Source: Patescibacteria group bacterium
GTDB lineage: Bacteria > Patescibacteriota > SOKK01
NCBI GenBank assembly: GCA_004374725.1
Contig: SOKK01000065.1
Coordinates: forward strand, 1-13,339
Direction of reading: 5' to 3'
Length of the DNA: 13,339 nt
Shown: positions 1 through 6,800 of the stretch, piece after piece
Layout: every line of letters starts with the position of its first letter
Numbering within the stretch: position 1 is the first letter of the stretch
Notes under the pieces: generated by a model
What the model saw: the letters and a program-made list of their open reading frames with translations, nothing else
Databases searched by the model: none
Told to the model about the DNA's origin: nothing
Position numbers and translations under genes: made by a program

Positions 1-2
1 AC

Positions 3-533
3 AAAGGAGCGAAGATCAGTTCTCAATTACAACTTGAGTATGGAGTCAGGGTGAGCGAAGAAAAAGTTGTTAAGGGAGAGGTTTTTAGTTATTTTATTGA
101 TCTTAAAAACCAAGGCAGTGAGGAAATTATTGATCTCAAATTAACTTTGAGACTTCCTGAAGGAGCATCATTAGTGGAAACAAACCCTCGTTTCAATAGT
201 GCTTCTGAAAATATTGTTGTTATTGAAGTTGAAGAGCCTCTTAAAAAAGGAACTCAAAAATCAGTTGAAGCGAAGACCAGGGTTGGTAATGAGTTAAAAA
301 ATGGTAGTAATCTACCTTTGAGAGTAACTGTTACTGGATCTAATAGTACACGCACGGATGATTTAGCTGAGACCTTTGAAGATGAAGGGCCACTCCTTGT
401 GAGAAGTAAGGAAGGAATGGGAATTTGGGCAGTAGTTATTCCATTGTTAATTATATTTTATATCTTAATTAGTCTTGGCTCTGGTTACTTAATTGCCAAA
501 CATCTAGTTAAAAGAAGTATTAGTAAGAACTAA
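3..533 (+). CDS. C-terminal part of a DUF11-like exported protein with membrane anchor (partial, runs off left edge)
   Basis: The reading frame is open from the first complete codon at position 3, so the GTG at 51 is probably internal and the protein starts outside the window. The visible part has a beta-rich segment with a Gly-Glu-x-Phe-x-Tyr / Lys-Asn-Gln-Gly pattern and then LPEGASLVETNP. These are typical of DUF11/CARDB-type Ig-like extracellular repeats. It is followed by one strongly hydrophobic helix (IWAVVIPLLIIFYILISLG) and a short basic tail, AKHLVKRSISKN. This implies an outside N-terminal part, one membrane span and a cytoplasmic C-terminus. A start at 51 would leave an exported domain without a signal peptide, another reason to prefer an upstream start. 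The stop overlaps the rpsE start (TAATG), so translation is probably coupled. rplR (L18) is normally found in this position; this protein is not L18. The family call is by pattern only. Confidence 0.72.
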   Translation, partial: KGAKISSQLQLEYGVRVSEEKVVKGEVFSYFIDLKNQGSEEIIDLKLTLRLPEGASLVETNPRFNSASENIVVIEVEEPLKKGTQKSVEAKTRVGNELKNGSNLPLRVTVTGSNSTRTDDLAETFEDEGPLLVRSKEGMGIWAVVIPLLIIFYILISLGSGYLIAKHLVKRSISKN

Positions 534-1261
534 TGTCACCAAAAGGAAATTTTAGAAGAGAAAAAAAAGAGTTTTTTGAAAAAGTTGCACAAGTTGATAG
601 GGTAACTCGAGTTGTTAAAGGTGGAAGGCGTTTTCGTTTCCGCGCAGCGGTTGTAATTGGCGATCGCAAGGGTCGGGTTGGTTTTGGAGTAAACAAGGGA
701 AGTGATGTTGCAGAGGCAGTGAAATATGCTGCCAAGAAGGCGAAAAAGAGTTTAGTCCGAATTCCTTTAACTAATTTCTCAATCCCCCATCAAGTTGAAG
801 GGAAATTTAAAGGATCCCGGGTTTTATTAAAGCCGGCTCCGGAAGGTCGGGGAATTATTGCTGGAGGGGGAGTTAGAATCGTGGTGGATCTTTTGGGGGT
901 GAAAAATGTTTTGGCGAAGATTTTGGGTTCCACAAATAAATTAAATAGTATTCAAGCAACGCTTATCGCTCTTGGGACGTTGAGATCAAAGGAAGACGTT
1001 TTTAAAATGAGAGGTAAAGAAAAATTTTCTCGTACAATAGGACCCTCACGCGCAACGGAGTCCGCTATGCGTGATCGCTCTGCGGGAAAAAAGGTAGAAA
1101 AGAAAGTGAGCAAGAAAAATAAAGAGCCCGAGGCAAAGCCTGAAGAGAAACCTCAAGCTGAAATGAAAACTGGAGGAAAGTCTCCTGTCAAAGGCGGATC
1201 TGCTCGCTTCATGCAGCAAGCGAGGCAGGCCTCTGGCGAAAAAAAGGAACAAAAGAAATAA
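533..1261 (+). CDS. rpsE: 30S ribosomal protein S5 with lysine-rich C-terminal extension
   Basis: S5 sits in the 30S body near the S4/S8 interface, contributes to decoding accuracy and helps form the mRNA entry tunnel. The first ~165 residues hold the dsRNA-binding-like N-domain (VTRVVKGGRRFRFRAAVVIG, then DRKGRVGFGVNKGSDVAEAV) and the C-domain with EGRGIIAGGGVRIVVDLLGV. The protein has 242 residues, against about 166 in E. coli. The extra ~75 at the C-terminus are rich in Lys and Glu, with no visible domain apart from a GGSARFMQQARQ patch. The start is fixed by the conserved N-terminus and by the TAATG overlap with the upstream membrane-protein gene; no Shine-Dalgarno is visible. rplO follows directly, so rpmD, which lies between rpsE and rplO in most bacteria, is absent. 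Confidence 0.97.
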   Translation: MSPKGNFRREKKEFFEKVAQVDRVTRVVKGGRRFRFRAAVVIGDRKGRVGFGVNKGSDVAEAVKYAAKKAKKSLVRIPLTNFSIPHQVEGKFKGSRVLLKPAPEGRGIIAGGGVRIVVDLLGVKNVLAKILGSTNKLNSIQATLIALGTLRSKEDVFKMRGKEKFSRTIGPSRATESAMRDRSAGKKVEKKVSKKNKEPEAKPEEKPQAEMKTGGKSPVKGGSARFMQQARQASGEKKEQKK

Positions 1262-1270
1262 ATTATACTT

Positions 1271-1870
1271 ATGATTACTTTGGACAAAATTAGTGCAGTT
1301 AAGAAAAAGAAGAGGAAACGGGTAGGACGCGGTGATGCTTCAGGATTTGGGAAAACATGTGGGAGAGGAACTAAAGGGCAAAAGGCGCGCAGTAAAATTC
1401 GTCCTGGTTTTGAGGGTGGACAAATGCCTTTGACTCAAAGAATCCCAAAGCGAAAAGGCTTCTCAAATATTTTTCAAAAGAAATTCTCTGTTTTAAATGT
1501 TTTGGATCTTGAAAAGAATTTTAAAACTGGGGAGAAGATTGACTATGCAGTTCTTCTAAAAATGGGCCTGGTCAAGAAAAATAGACCGGTGAAGGTTTTG
1601 GGAGATGGGGAATTGAAAAGGGCCTTGATGGTTGAAGTCCAAGCCTTTTCTAGTCAGGCCAAGAAGAAGATTGAGAGCGCAAAAGGAAAAGCGGTTGTGG
1701 TACAGATGACACAAGAAAGGAAAGCTAAGGATCAGAAAATCCCCGAGAAGAAAATTGGTCTCAAATTGAAACAGAAAAAGCCTTCGCAGAAAACTTCTCA
1801 GAATAAAATAGTTAAAAAAGTAACTAAGGAATCTAAAGTAAGTGAAAAACCAAAAGGCAAGTTAAAATAA
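1271..1870 (+). CDS. rplO: 50S ribosomal protein L15 with lysine-rich C-terminal extension
   Basis: L15 is a late-assembly 50S protein whose extended N-terminal arm threads through 23S rRNA. Its hallmarks are all visible: a Gly/Arg/Lys-rich arm (GRGDASGFGKTCGRGTKGQK), then FEGGQMPLTQRIPKRKGF, then a globular part of about residues 70-147 ending in VVVQMT. Residues from about 150 to 199 are a Lys/Gln/Ser-rich tail beyond the usual ~145-residue length. The gene starts 9 nt after rpsE in an AT-rich spacer without Shine-Dalgarno. secY follows after 21 nt, the usual spc-operon order. Confidence 0.97.
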   Translation: MITLDKISAVKKKKRKRVGRGDASGFGKTCGRGTKGQKARSKIRPGFEGGQMPLTQRIPKRKGFSNIFQKKFSVLNVLDLEKNFKTGEKIDYAVLLKMGLVKKNRPVKVLGDGELKRALMVEVQAFSSQAKKKIESAKGKAVVVQMTQERKAKDQKIPEKKIGLKLKQKKPSQKTSQNKIVKKVTKESKVSEKPKGKLK

Positions 1871-1891
1871 TTTAGCCTAATTTTAGAAATA

Positions 1892-3166
1892 ATGATTGAG
1901 AAAATTACCCAAATTTTCAAAGTTCCTGACCTGAGAAAAAAAATCATTTTTACTTTGGTGATCTTGGTTATCTTTCGGTTCGCAGCGCATATTCCTGTTC
2001 CGGGAGTTGATTTAGAAAATCTTAAGGAGTTCTTTAAGGGTAATCAGTTTTTTGGTCTTTTGGATATCTTCTCTGGAGGAGGCATGAGTAGCTTTTCAAT
2101 TGTGATGATGGGGATTGCTCCTTACATTAATGCCTCAATTATCATGCAGCTTTTGACGATGGTGGTTCCAAAACTGGAGGCACTTCAAAAAGAAGGTGAA
2201 GAAGGACAGCGCAAAATTAGTCGTTATACTCGCTATTTAACAGTGCCTCTGGCGGCAATGCAGTCATATGGGATGATTACAGTTTTAAGCCGAGCTAGTC
2301 AGCCAATTATTGAGGATCTTAATCCTTTCCGCTTGGTAACAATTATCCTTACAATCACAGCGGGAACGGTTTTTTTAATGTGGCTTGGTGAACTTGTGAC
2401 GGAGAAAGGAATCGGTAATGGTATCTCTCTCTTAATCTTTGCGGGTATTATCGCAAGGGTACCATCAGCGATTAGAGAAACATTTGCAGTTGCTGACCCT
2501 GGTCAAATATTAAACCTTGTTTTATTCGGTGCGATTGCGCTTGTTGTTATATTCGGAGTGGTGATAATTACAGAAGGTCAAAGAAATATTCCAATTTCTT
2601 ATGCGAGGAGAGTACAAGGAAATCGTCTTTTCGGAGGGGTTTCTACTCATCTTCCCTTGCGGGTTAATCAGGCGGGGGTAATCCCAATTATCTTTGCGAT
2701 TTCAGTGATGCTTTTTCCAGGAATGATTGCAAACTTTTTTGTGAATGCTCAGACTTCCTGGCTAGCCTCAGCGGCACAATCGGTAACGAATATCTTTCAA
2801 AACCAGTTGTTTTATGGCGTCTTTTATTTCTCAATGGTAGTGCTTTTTACTTATTTTTATACTGCAGTTGTTTTCAATCCTGATAATATTTCTGAGAATA
2901 TTCAGAAGCAGGGAGGGTTTATTCCTGGCATCAGGCCAGGGAAAAACACTGCGGGGTACCTAAGGAAAGTTCTAAGCAGGATTACTTTGGCTGGAGCGTT
3001 ATTCTTAGGCGCAATCGCAGTTTTACCTTTGATGATTCAGGGGGTTACAAATATCCAAACGCTAACCTTGGGAGGCACTGGCCTTTTGATTGTGGTGAGT
3101 GTTGTGATTGAAACAATGAAGCAAATTGAATCTCAACTAGTGATGCGAGATTATGAAGGTTTTTAA
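1892..3166 (+). CDS. secY: Preprotein translocase subunit SecY
   Basis: SecY forms the protein-conducting channel of the Sec translocon in the cytoplasmic membrane. At 424 residues it has normal length. It starts with the typical amphipathic segment (IFKVPDLRKKIIFTLVILVI), then the HIPVPGVD stretch before the plug region, GIAPYINASIIMQLLT in TM2, EGQRKISRYTRY in the cytosolic loop, LVTEKGIGNGISLLIF in TM4, and the cytosolic C4/C5 loops with RRVQGNRLFGG and NIQKQGGFIPGIRPGKNT. About ten hydrophobic helices can be followed. It lies between rplO and adk with short spacers, as in Gram-positive and CPR operons. It would serve export of membrane proteins such as the two anchored proteins at the window edges (inference). 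Confidence 0.98.
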   Translation: MIEKITQIFKVPDLRKKIIFTLVILVIFRFAAHIPVPGVDLENLKEFFKGNQFFGLLDIFSGGGMSSFSIVMMGIAPYINASIIMQLLTMVVPKLEALQKEGEEGQRKISRYTRYLTVPLAAMQSYGMITVLSRASQPIIEDLNPFRLVTIILTITAGTVFLMWLGELVTEKGIGNGISLLIFAGIIARVPSAIRETFAVADPGQILNLVLFGAIALVVIFGVVIITEGQRNIPISYARRVQGNRLFGGVSTHLPLRVNQAGVIPIIFAISVMLFPGMIANFFVNAQTSWLASAAQSVTNIFQNQLFYGVFYFSMVVLFTYFYTAVVFNPDNISENIQKQGGFIPGIRPGKNTAGYLRKVLSRITLAGALFLGAIAVLPLMIQGVTNIQTLTLGGTGLLIVVSVVIETMKQIESQLVMRDYEGF

Positions 3167-3175
3167 GTAAGGTTT

Positions 3176-3835
3176 ATGTTGTTGAATATTTCCATTCTTG
3201 GGCCACAAGCTTCAGGTAAAGGAACACAAGCGAGGATTTTAAAAAAGAGGTTTAATTTCTTCTATGTTGAAATGGGTGCTTTGTTGCGCGAGATTGCTAA
3301 AGAGAATAGTCCCTTAGGAAAAAGAGTAAATAAGATTGTAAATCAAGAGGGTATATTGGTTTCTGATGATGTGATTGAGTTGGTCCTAGAGAAAAAACTT
3401 TCAGGGGTAAAAAGTGATCAAGGAATTATTTTTGATGGTTTCCCTAGGATTAGTTCTCAAATTAAAAATCTTAATAAAATTCTTTCAAAACTTGGACGTA
3501 AGTTTGATCTCGTTGTTTTTATTGATCTTCCTGATGAATTAGTTTACGAGAGGATTAGTGGTCGGAGAATTTGTAGTAAGTGCGGGTTAATTTATAACAT
3601 TGCTAATTTAAGTGATTCAGATAAGGAAAAATGCCAATCCTGTGGTGGAAAGTTAATAATTAGGAAAGATGATCAAGAAGAGAAGATTGAGAGAAGATTG
3701 AGAATATTTAAAAAAGAAACTTTGCCGGTAATTAATCTTTATCGCGAGAAAAAAATGCTTAGGGAAGTCGACGGAACAGGATCGATTGAAGAGGTAGCAA
3801 AAGAAATTGAGGGAATTATTAAATCTAAGTCATGA
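3176..3835 (+). CDS. adk: Adenylate kinase, zinc-LID type, divergent AMP-binding segment
   Basis: Adenylate kinase catalyses ATP + AMP = 2 ADP in the cytoplasm. The P-loop is GPQASGKGTQA (residues 9-19). DGFPR (87-91) is the conserved segment before the CORE helix. The LID carries four cysteines, C133-x2-C136 and C153-x2-C156, for structural zinc, and the DDQEEKIERRLRIF helix follows. The protein has 219 residues, normal for a long-LID kinase. The AMP-binding segment is unusual: the common STGDxLR reads EMGALLR (residues 32-38), so the Thr and Asp are replaced while Arg38 is kept. The stop overlaps the map start (ATGA). The gene may be the organism's adk or a diverged nucleoside monophosphate kinase with another acceptor; adk is favoured by the operon position. 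Confidence 0.92.
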   Translation: MLLNISILGPQASGKGTQARILKKRFNFFYVEMGALLREIAKENSPLGKRVNKIVNQEGILVSDDVIELVLEKKLSGVKSDQGIIFDGFPRISSQIKNLNKILSKLGRKFDLVVFIDLPDELVYERISGRRICSKCGLIYNIANLSDSDKEKCQSCGGKLIIRKDDQEEKIERRLRIFKKETLPVINLYREKKMLREVDGTGSIEEVAKEIEGIIKSKS

Positions 3836-4581
3836 TTTTTATTAAAGATCCTTTGGAGATTCGGAAAATGCGAGAAGGAGGTAAGATCTTAACAAGGATC
3901 CTAAAGAGTTTAGAAAAGGAAGTAGGAGCAGGAATGAGTACTTGGAAGCTCGAGGAGGAAACTCGCAAATTGATTATTGAAAATAAAGCTCAGCCAGCAT
4001 TTTTAAATTACCAGGGTTACCCAACAGCATTGTGTGTTTCGATTAATGAAGAAATAGTCCACGGCGTTCCTTCTAAAAGCAGGATTATTAAGAACGGCGA
4101 TCTTGTTTCACTGGATCTTGGAATCTCCTACCGAGGGTTGATTACGGACGCCTCGCTAACTGTGGGAGTAGGAAAAGTTACTAATAAGGAAAGAAAATTA
4201 GTTGAAGTGACCAAAGATGCTTTAAATAAAGCTGTGGTCAAGGCAAAAGCAGGTAACCAGGTCAGAGATATTTCTAGAGTGATTCAAAAGACAATTGAAG
4301 AAGCTGGTTTTCGGGTGATTAGAGATTGTGTTGGACATGGGGTTGGGAAAAGAGTTCACGAGGATCCCCTGATTCCTAATTTTGTTCAGAGGGGGAAAAC
4401 AGAGATCCTTAAGACCGGAATGACTCTTGCGATTGAACCAATCGCGACCCTTGGTAGTTTTAGAACAGTTGTCGATGTTAATGGCTGGACGGTAATGACT
4501 AAAGATAAGAGTTGTACCGCTCACTTTGAACAGACAATTGCAGTGGGGAAAAATAGCGGAGAGATTTTAACTCCATTTTAG
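3832..4581 (+). CDS. map: Type I methionine aminopeptidase
   Basis: This enzyme removes the initiator methionine from nascent proteins at the ribosome. The 249-residue protein has the pita-bread fold signature, and all five metal ligands can be placed: D95 and D106 (LDLGISYRGLITDAS), H169 (CVGHGVG), E202 (AIEP) and E233 (AHFEQT). H77 in the IVHGVP motif is the usual substrate-side histidine. There is no N-terminal zinc finger or SH3-binding extension, so it is the short bacterial class. The start codon sits in the ATGA overlap with adk, and no separate Shine-Dalgarno is evident, which suggests coupling. The adk-map-infA-rpmJ order is the standard Gram-positive/CPR arrangement. Confidence 0.97.
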   Translation: MIFIKDPLEIRKMREGGKILTRILKSLEKEVGAGMSTWKLEEETRKLIIENKAQPAFLNYQGYPTALCVSINEEIVHGVPSKSRIIKNGDLVSLDLGISYRGLITDASLTVGVGKVTNKERKLVEVTKDALNKAVVKAKAGNQVRDISRVIQKTIEEAGFRVIRDCVGHGVGKRVHEDPLIPNFVQRGKTEILKTGMTLAIEPIATLGSFRTVVDVNGWTVMTKDKSCTAHFEQTIAVGKNSGEILTPF

Positions 4582-4622
4582 AGTTTTGGGGCTTCACTTT
4601 CAAGCAAATTTAAGTTAAAATA

Positions 4623-4859
4623 ATGAGTGATGACGATCAACAATCAAAACAAAAGGAAGTAATTGAGGTGGAGGGTGTAGTGGAGGAAGCTCTCCCAAAT
4701 GCCATTTTCAGGGTTAAACTTGAAAATGGGCATCTTATTTTAGCGCACATTTCTGGAAGGATGCGAATGCATTCGATTAAGATTTTGCCGGGTGATAAGG
4801 TAAAAGTTGAAATGACTCCCTATGATCTAGAAAAAGGCCGAATCACTTTTCGCTATTAA
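4623..4859 (+). CDS. infA: Translation initiation factor IF-1
   Basis: IF-1 binds the 30S A site during initiation. The 78-residue protein is a single OB fold: [23 protein letters not shown], then [22 protein letters not shown], then [17 protein letters not shown]. These are the diagnostic IF-1 stretches. About a dozen acidic/polar residues ([12 protein letters not shown]) precede the core, slightly more than in most homologues. The gene follows map after 41 nt. No Shine-Dalgarno is visible, and the bases before the start are AT-rich. Confidence 0.97.
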   Translation: MSDDDQQSKQKEVIEVEGVVEEALPNAIFRVKLENGHLILAHISGRMRMHSIKILPGDKVKVEMTPYDLEKGRITFRY

Positions 4860-4868
4860 GAAATAGGA

Positions 4869-4982
4869 ATGAAAGTACGTTCTTCGGTAAGGAAAATTTG
4901 TAATAAATGTAAAATTGTGAGGCGCAAAAGGAAATTGCGAGTAATTTGTGATGATCCAAAACACAAACAACGTCAGGGATAA
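4869..4982 (+). CDS. rpmJ: 50S ribosomal protein L36, zinc-binding form (37 codons)
   Basis: This short gene lies in the 9-nt-spaced gap after infA. The 37 residues begin [20 protein letters not shown] and end [10 protein letters not shown]. The zinc ribbon is complete: Cys11, Cys14, Cys27 and His32 in a C-x2-C-x12-C-x4-H pattern, so it is the C+ form. L36 binds 23S rRNA late in 50S assembly. Length, basic composition and its place between infA and rpsM all match the family. The TAA stop forms the first bases of a heptameric tandem repeat that fills the gap to rpsM. Confidence 0.97.
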   Translation: MKVRSSVRKICNKCKIVRRKRKLRVICDDPKHKQRQG

Positions 4983-5000
4983 TGATTAATGATTAATGAT
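4980..5000 (+). repeat. Three tandem TAATGAT heptamers between rpmJ and rpsM
   Basis: TAATGAT occurs three times without interruption, beginning with the rpmJ stop codon. TAATTAATAATTATT follows, up to the rpsM start at 5019. Each unit contains an ATG, and these ATGs fall in different frames. No open frame follows them into rpsM. Confidence 0.85.
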
Positions 5001-5018
5001 TAATTAATAATTATTTTT

Positions 5019-5405
5019 ATGGCACGAGTTGAGGGGGTAGAGTTGTCCCCAGGAAAGAGGATTGAAATTGGTTTGACTTCAATTCATGGAATTGGAAGGT
5101 CTTTAAGCAACCGAATTTTAAAGGAAATAAAACTTGATCCGGATAAGCGAGTTAAAGATTTGGCGGAAACTGAGATTCAAAAACTACGTGAGGTTATTGA
5201 AAAGAATTATACAGTAGAAGGTGATTTGAAAAGGGAAGTGACGATGAATATTCGTCGCCTCAAGGAAACTGGTAGTTACCGTGGTACCCGGCACAAGAAA
5301 AAGTTACCTGTGAGAGGGCAAAGAACAAAAACAAACGCTAGAACAAAACGAGGAAAGCGCATTACGGTTGGCAGTGGGCGTAAATCTCCTGCAGAGAAAA
5401 CCTAG
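5019..5405 (+). CDS. rpsM: 30S ribosomal protein S13
   Basis: S13 is a 30S head protein that contacts the P-site tRNA and the B1 bridges to the large subunit. The 128-residue sequence shows ARVEGVELSPGKRIEIGLTS, the helix-two-turn-helix region (GIGRSLSNRIL), and the SYRGTRHKKKLPVRGQRTK segment near the C-terminus, the signature of the family. The tail ends in RKSPAEKT after a basic stretch. The start is ATG at 5019; the AT-rich leader has no Shine-Dalgarno. The stop is TAG. Confidence 0.98.
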   Translation: MARVEGVELSPGKRIEIGLTSIHGIGRSLSNRILKEIKLDPDKRVKDLAETEIQKLREVIEKNYTVEGDLKREVTMNIRRLKETGSYRGTRHKKKLPVRGQRTKTNARTKRGKRITVGSGRKSPAEKT

Positions 5406-5415
5406 AATAAGAAAT

Positions 5416-5494
5416 AGTTGAAAGTTAAAAGTTAATAGTTAAAAGTTAGAGGACTGAACAACTATTAACTCTTAACTACCAACCACTAACCTAC
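5416..5494 (+). repeat. Inverted pair of heptameric arrays (5 + 5 units) in the rpsM-rpsK gap
   Basis: Five 7-base units of the form AGTTNNN (5416-5450) are followed by a 9-base centre and five units of the form AAC(T/C)NNN (5460-5494), ending 3 bases before the rpsK start codon. The arms pair: 5423-5440 (AGTTAAAAGTTAATAGTT) is complementary to 5460-5477 in 17 of 18 positions, with one A-C mismatch and a loop of 19 bases. In RNA this would be a long AU-rich hairpin covering most of the rpsK leader. It has no GC-rich stem or U-tract, so it is not a typical terminator. Confidence 0.85.
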
Positions 5495-5497
5495 TTT

Positions 5498-6112
5498 ATG
5501 GCTGAAGAAAAAACTAAGAAGACAGGGTCACACCCTGCGAAAAAAGAATCTCAAGTTAAATCTTCTAAAGATGGCAAGGATAAAAAAGAAGATAAGGAAA
5601 TTAAAGATGAAAAGAAGACCAAGAAGAATATTTCTAATACCAAAGAAACTGAGGTTAAGGATCAAAAGAAACCTCAAACAAAGGACAAAAAAGATAAAAA
5701 AGAAACTAAAAAAGATATTCCTAAATCAAAAGTTGCTAAGAAGAAAAAAAAGCAAGCTAAAAGACATGTACCCAAGGGGCATGCTTATGTTAAATCAACC
5801 TACAATAATACTTTGGTAACAATTACTGATTTAGATGGCAATATGATTTCTTGGAGCAGTGCTGGATCAACGGGATTTAAGGGAGCACGGAGAGGAACTC
5901 CTTATGCTGCAACAGTTGCAGCCAAGGATGCTATTGAAAAAGCAAAGGAATTTGGCTTGAATGAGGTGGATGTTTTTGTAAAAGGGATTGGAAGTGGAAG
6001 AGAGTCGGCAGTCCGAGCAATTCATTCCAATGGGGTAGAAGTGCTTTCGATCAAAGATGTCACTCCAATTCCTCATGGAGGTCCCCGTCCTAAGAAAGTT
6101 AGACGAGTTTAA
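5498..6112 (+). CDS. rpsK: 30S ribosomal protein S11 with ~75-residue lysine-rich N-terminal extension
   Basis: S11 lies on the 30S platform and shapes the mRNA exit region. The core from about residue 88 is canonical: [57 protein letters not shown], and the C-terminal [17 protein letters not shown]. Length is 204 residues against ~129 in E. coli. Residues 1 to ~87 are almost only Lys, Glu, Asp, Thr and Ser. The extension is probably real: no in-frame ATG, GTG or TTG occurs near residue 80-90 (the ATG at 5765 is out of frame) and the frame starts right after the intergenic repeat. The tail is likely disordered; its role is unknown. Confidence 0.96.
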   Translation: MAEEKTKKTGSHPAKKESQVKSSKDGKDKKEDKEIKDEKKTKKNISNTKETEVKDQKKPQTKDKKDKKETKKDIPKSKVAKKKKKQAKRHVPKGHAYVKSTYNNTLVTITDLDGNMISWSSAGSTGFKGARRGTPYAATVAAKDAIEKAKEFGLNEVDVFVKGIGSGRESAVRAIHSNGVEVLSIKDVTPIPHGGPRPKKVRRV

Positions 6113-6133
6113 TTATTAAGCTGTAGAGATAAA

Positions 6134-6763
6134 ATGCCCAATAAAGCAGAAGCAAAATGTCGTCTTTGTCGACGTGAAGGAGAAAAGCTTTTCCTAAAAG
6201 GCAGTCGTTGTAATACTCAAAAATGTGCACTTACGAAACGTAATTTTCCTCCAGGAATGCATGGTTTAGTAAGAGGAGGTAGGTCAGATTATGGTAAGCA
6301 GTTGAGAGCAAAACAAAAAGCAAAGCGTACTTATGGACTTAGAGAGAGCCAGTTTTATAAATATTACAAAGAAGCAGAACGTCTTAAGGGGGTTGCGGGT
6401 GATAATCTTTTGAAATTGTTAGAATCACGTTTAGACAATGTGGTTTACCGTTCAGGACTTGCAGAGTCACGGAGTGCAGCGCGTCAGCTAGTTACCCATG
6501 GGCATTTTCTTGTTAATAAAAAACGTGTTGACATTCCTTCGTTGCAAGTCAAACCTAACAATGAGATTGAATTACGCTCCCCGAGTCAGAAACTTTCTTA
6601 TTTTAGACAGGTTCTACCATTCTTTAAGAAAAGTAAGCCACCTTCCTGGATGAAAATAGATCCTCTGAAATTCAGAATTCAGATTGTTAATGAATTAACT
6701 AAGGAGAATATTGGCGAAAGTAATATTGACACTCAGGCTATCATTGAATTTTATTCTAAGTAG
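6134..6763 (+). CDS. rpsD: 30S ribosomal protein S4, zinc-binding form
   Basis: S4 is a primary 16S rRNA binder that starts assembly of the 30S body. The N-terminal zinc site is complete: C9-x2-C12-x13-C26-x4-C31 (C+ form). FPPGMHG and YGLRESQFYKYYKEAER follow, then the S4 RNA-binding fold from about residue 95 (LESRLDNVVYRSGLAESRSAARQ, then HGHFLVNKKRVDIPS). The 209 residues match the family length. The C-terminus (NIDTQAIIEFYSK) has the usual I-x-E-F/Y-Y-S ending. In several bacteria S4 represses its own operon; nothing here shows directly whether that holds. It follows rpsK after 21 nt. Confidence 0.97.
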   Translation: MPNKAEAKCRLCRREGEKLFLKGSRCNTQKCALTKRNFPPGMHGLVRGGRSDYGKQLRAKQKAKRTYGLRESQFYKYYKEAERLKGVAGDNLLKLLESRLDNVVYRSGLAESRSAARQLVTHGHFLVNKKRVDIPSLQVKPNNEIELRSPSQKLSYFRQVLPFFKKSKPPSWMKIDPLKFRIQIVNELTKENIGESNIDTQAIIEFYSK

Positions 6764-6789
6764 TAGTTTTAATTTTTAACTTTTTAAAC

Positions 6790-6795
6790 AGGAGG
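6790..6795 (+). promoter_or_regulatory. Perfect Shine-Dalgarno AGGAGG that sets the TTG start of rpoA
   Basis: AGGAGG lies 5 nt before TTG at 6801. Most genes of the operon lack a recognisable Shine-Dalgarno, so this one stands out. It decides the start of rpoA, because the next in-frame Met (residue 33) is inside the conserved core. The same geometry recurs at pyrD on the other strand. Confidence 0.85.
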
Positions 6796-6800
6796 ATACC

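Noticed and set aside
51..53. GTG as true start of the left-edge gene
   Set aside because: The frame is open to the window edge, the upstream residues continue the domain pattern, and a start here would give an exported domain without signal peptide.
3833..3835. UGA recoded to glycine as in some CPR lineages
   Set aside because: UGA ends adk and prfA at the expected lengths, and reading through would add sequence in the overlap with the next gene.
4598..4621. Promoter TTCACT-17-TAAAAT before infA
   Set aside because: Transcription would start after the infA ATG, so it could not make a complete infA mRNA.
5423..5477. rpsM-rpsK hairpin as intrinsic terminator
   Set aside because: The stem is AT-rich, with a 19-base loop and no U-tract, and it lies inside an essential operon.
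4980..5494. CRISPR array
   Set aside because: Units are 7 bases with no spacers, and no cas gene is present.
5571..5819. Lys/Arg-rich frame overlapping the S11 extension
   Set aside because: It is the +1-frame reading of an A-rich repeat-like stretch; the S11 frame continues into a conserved core.
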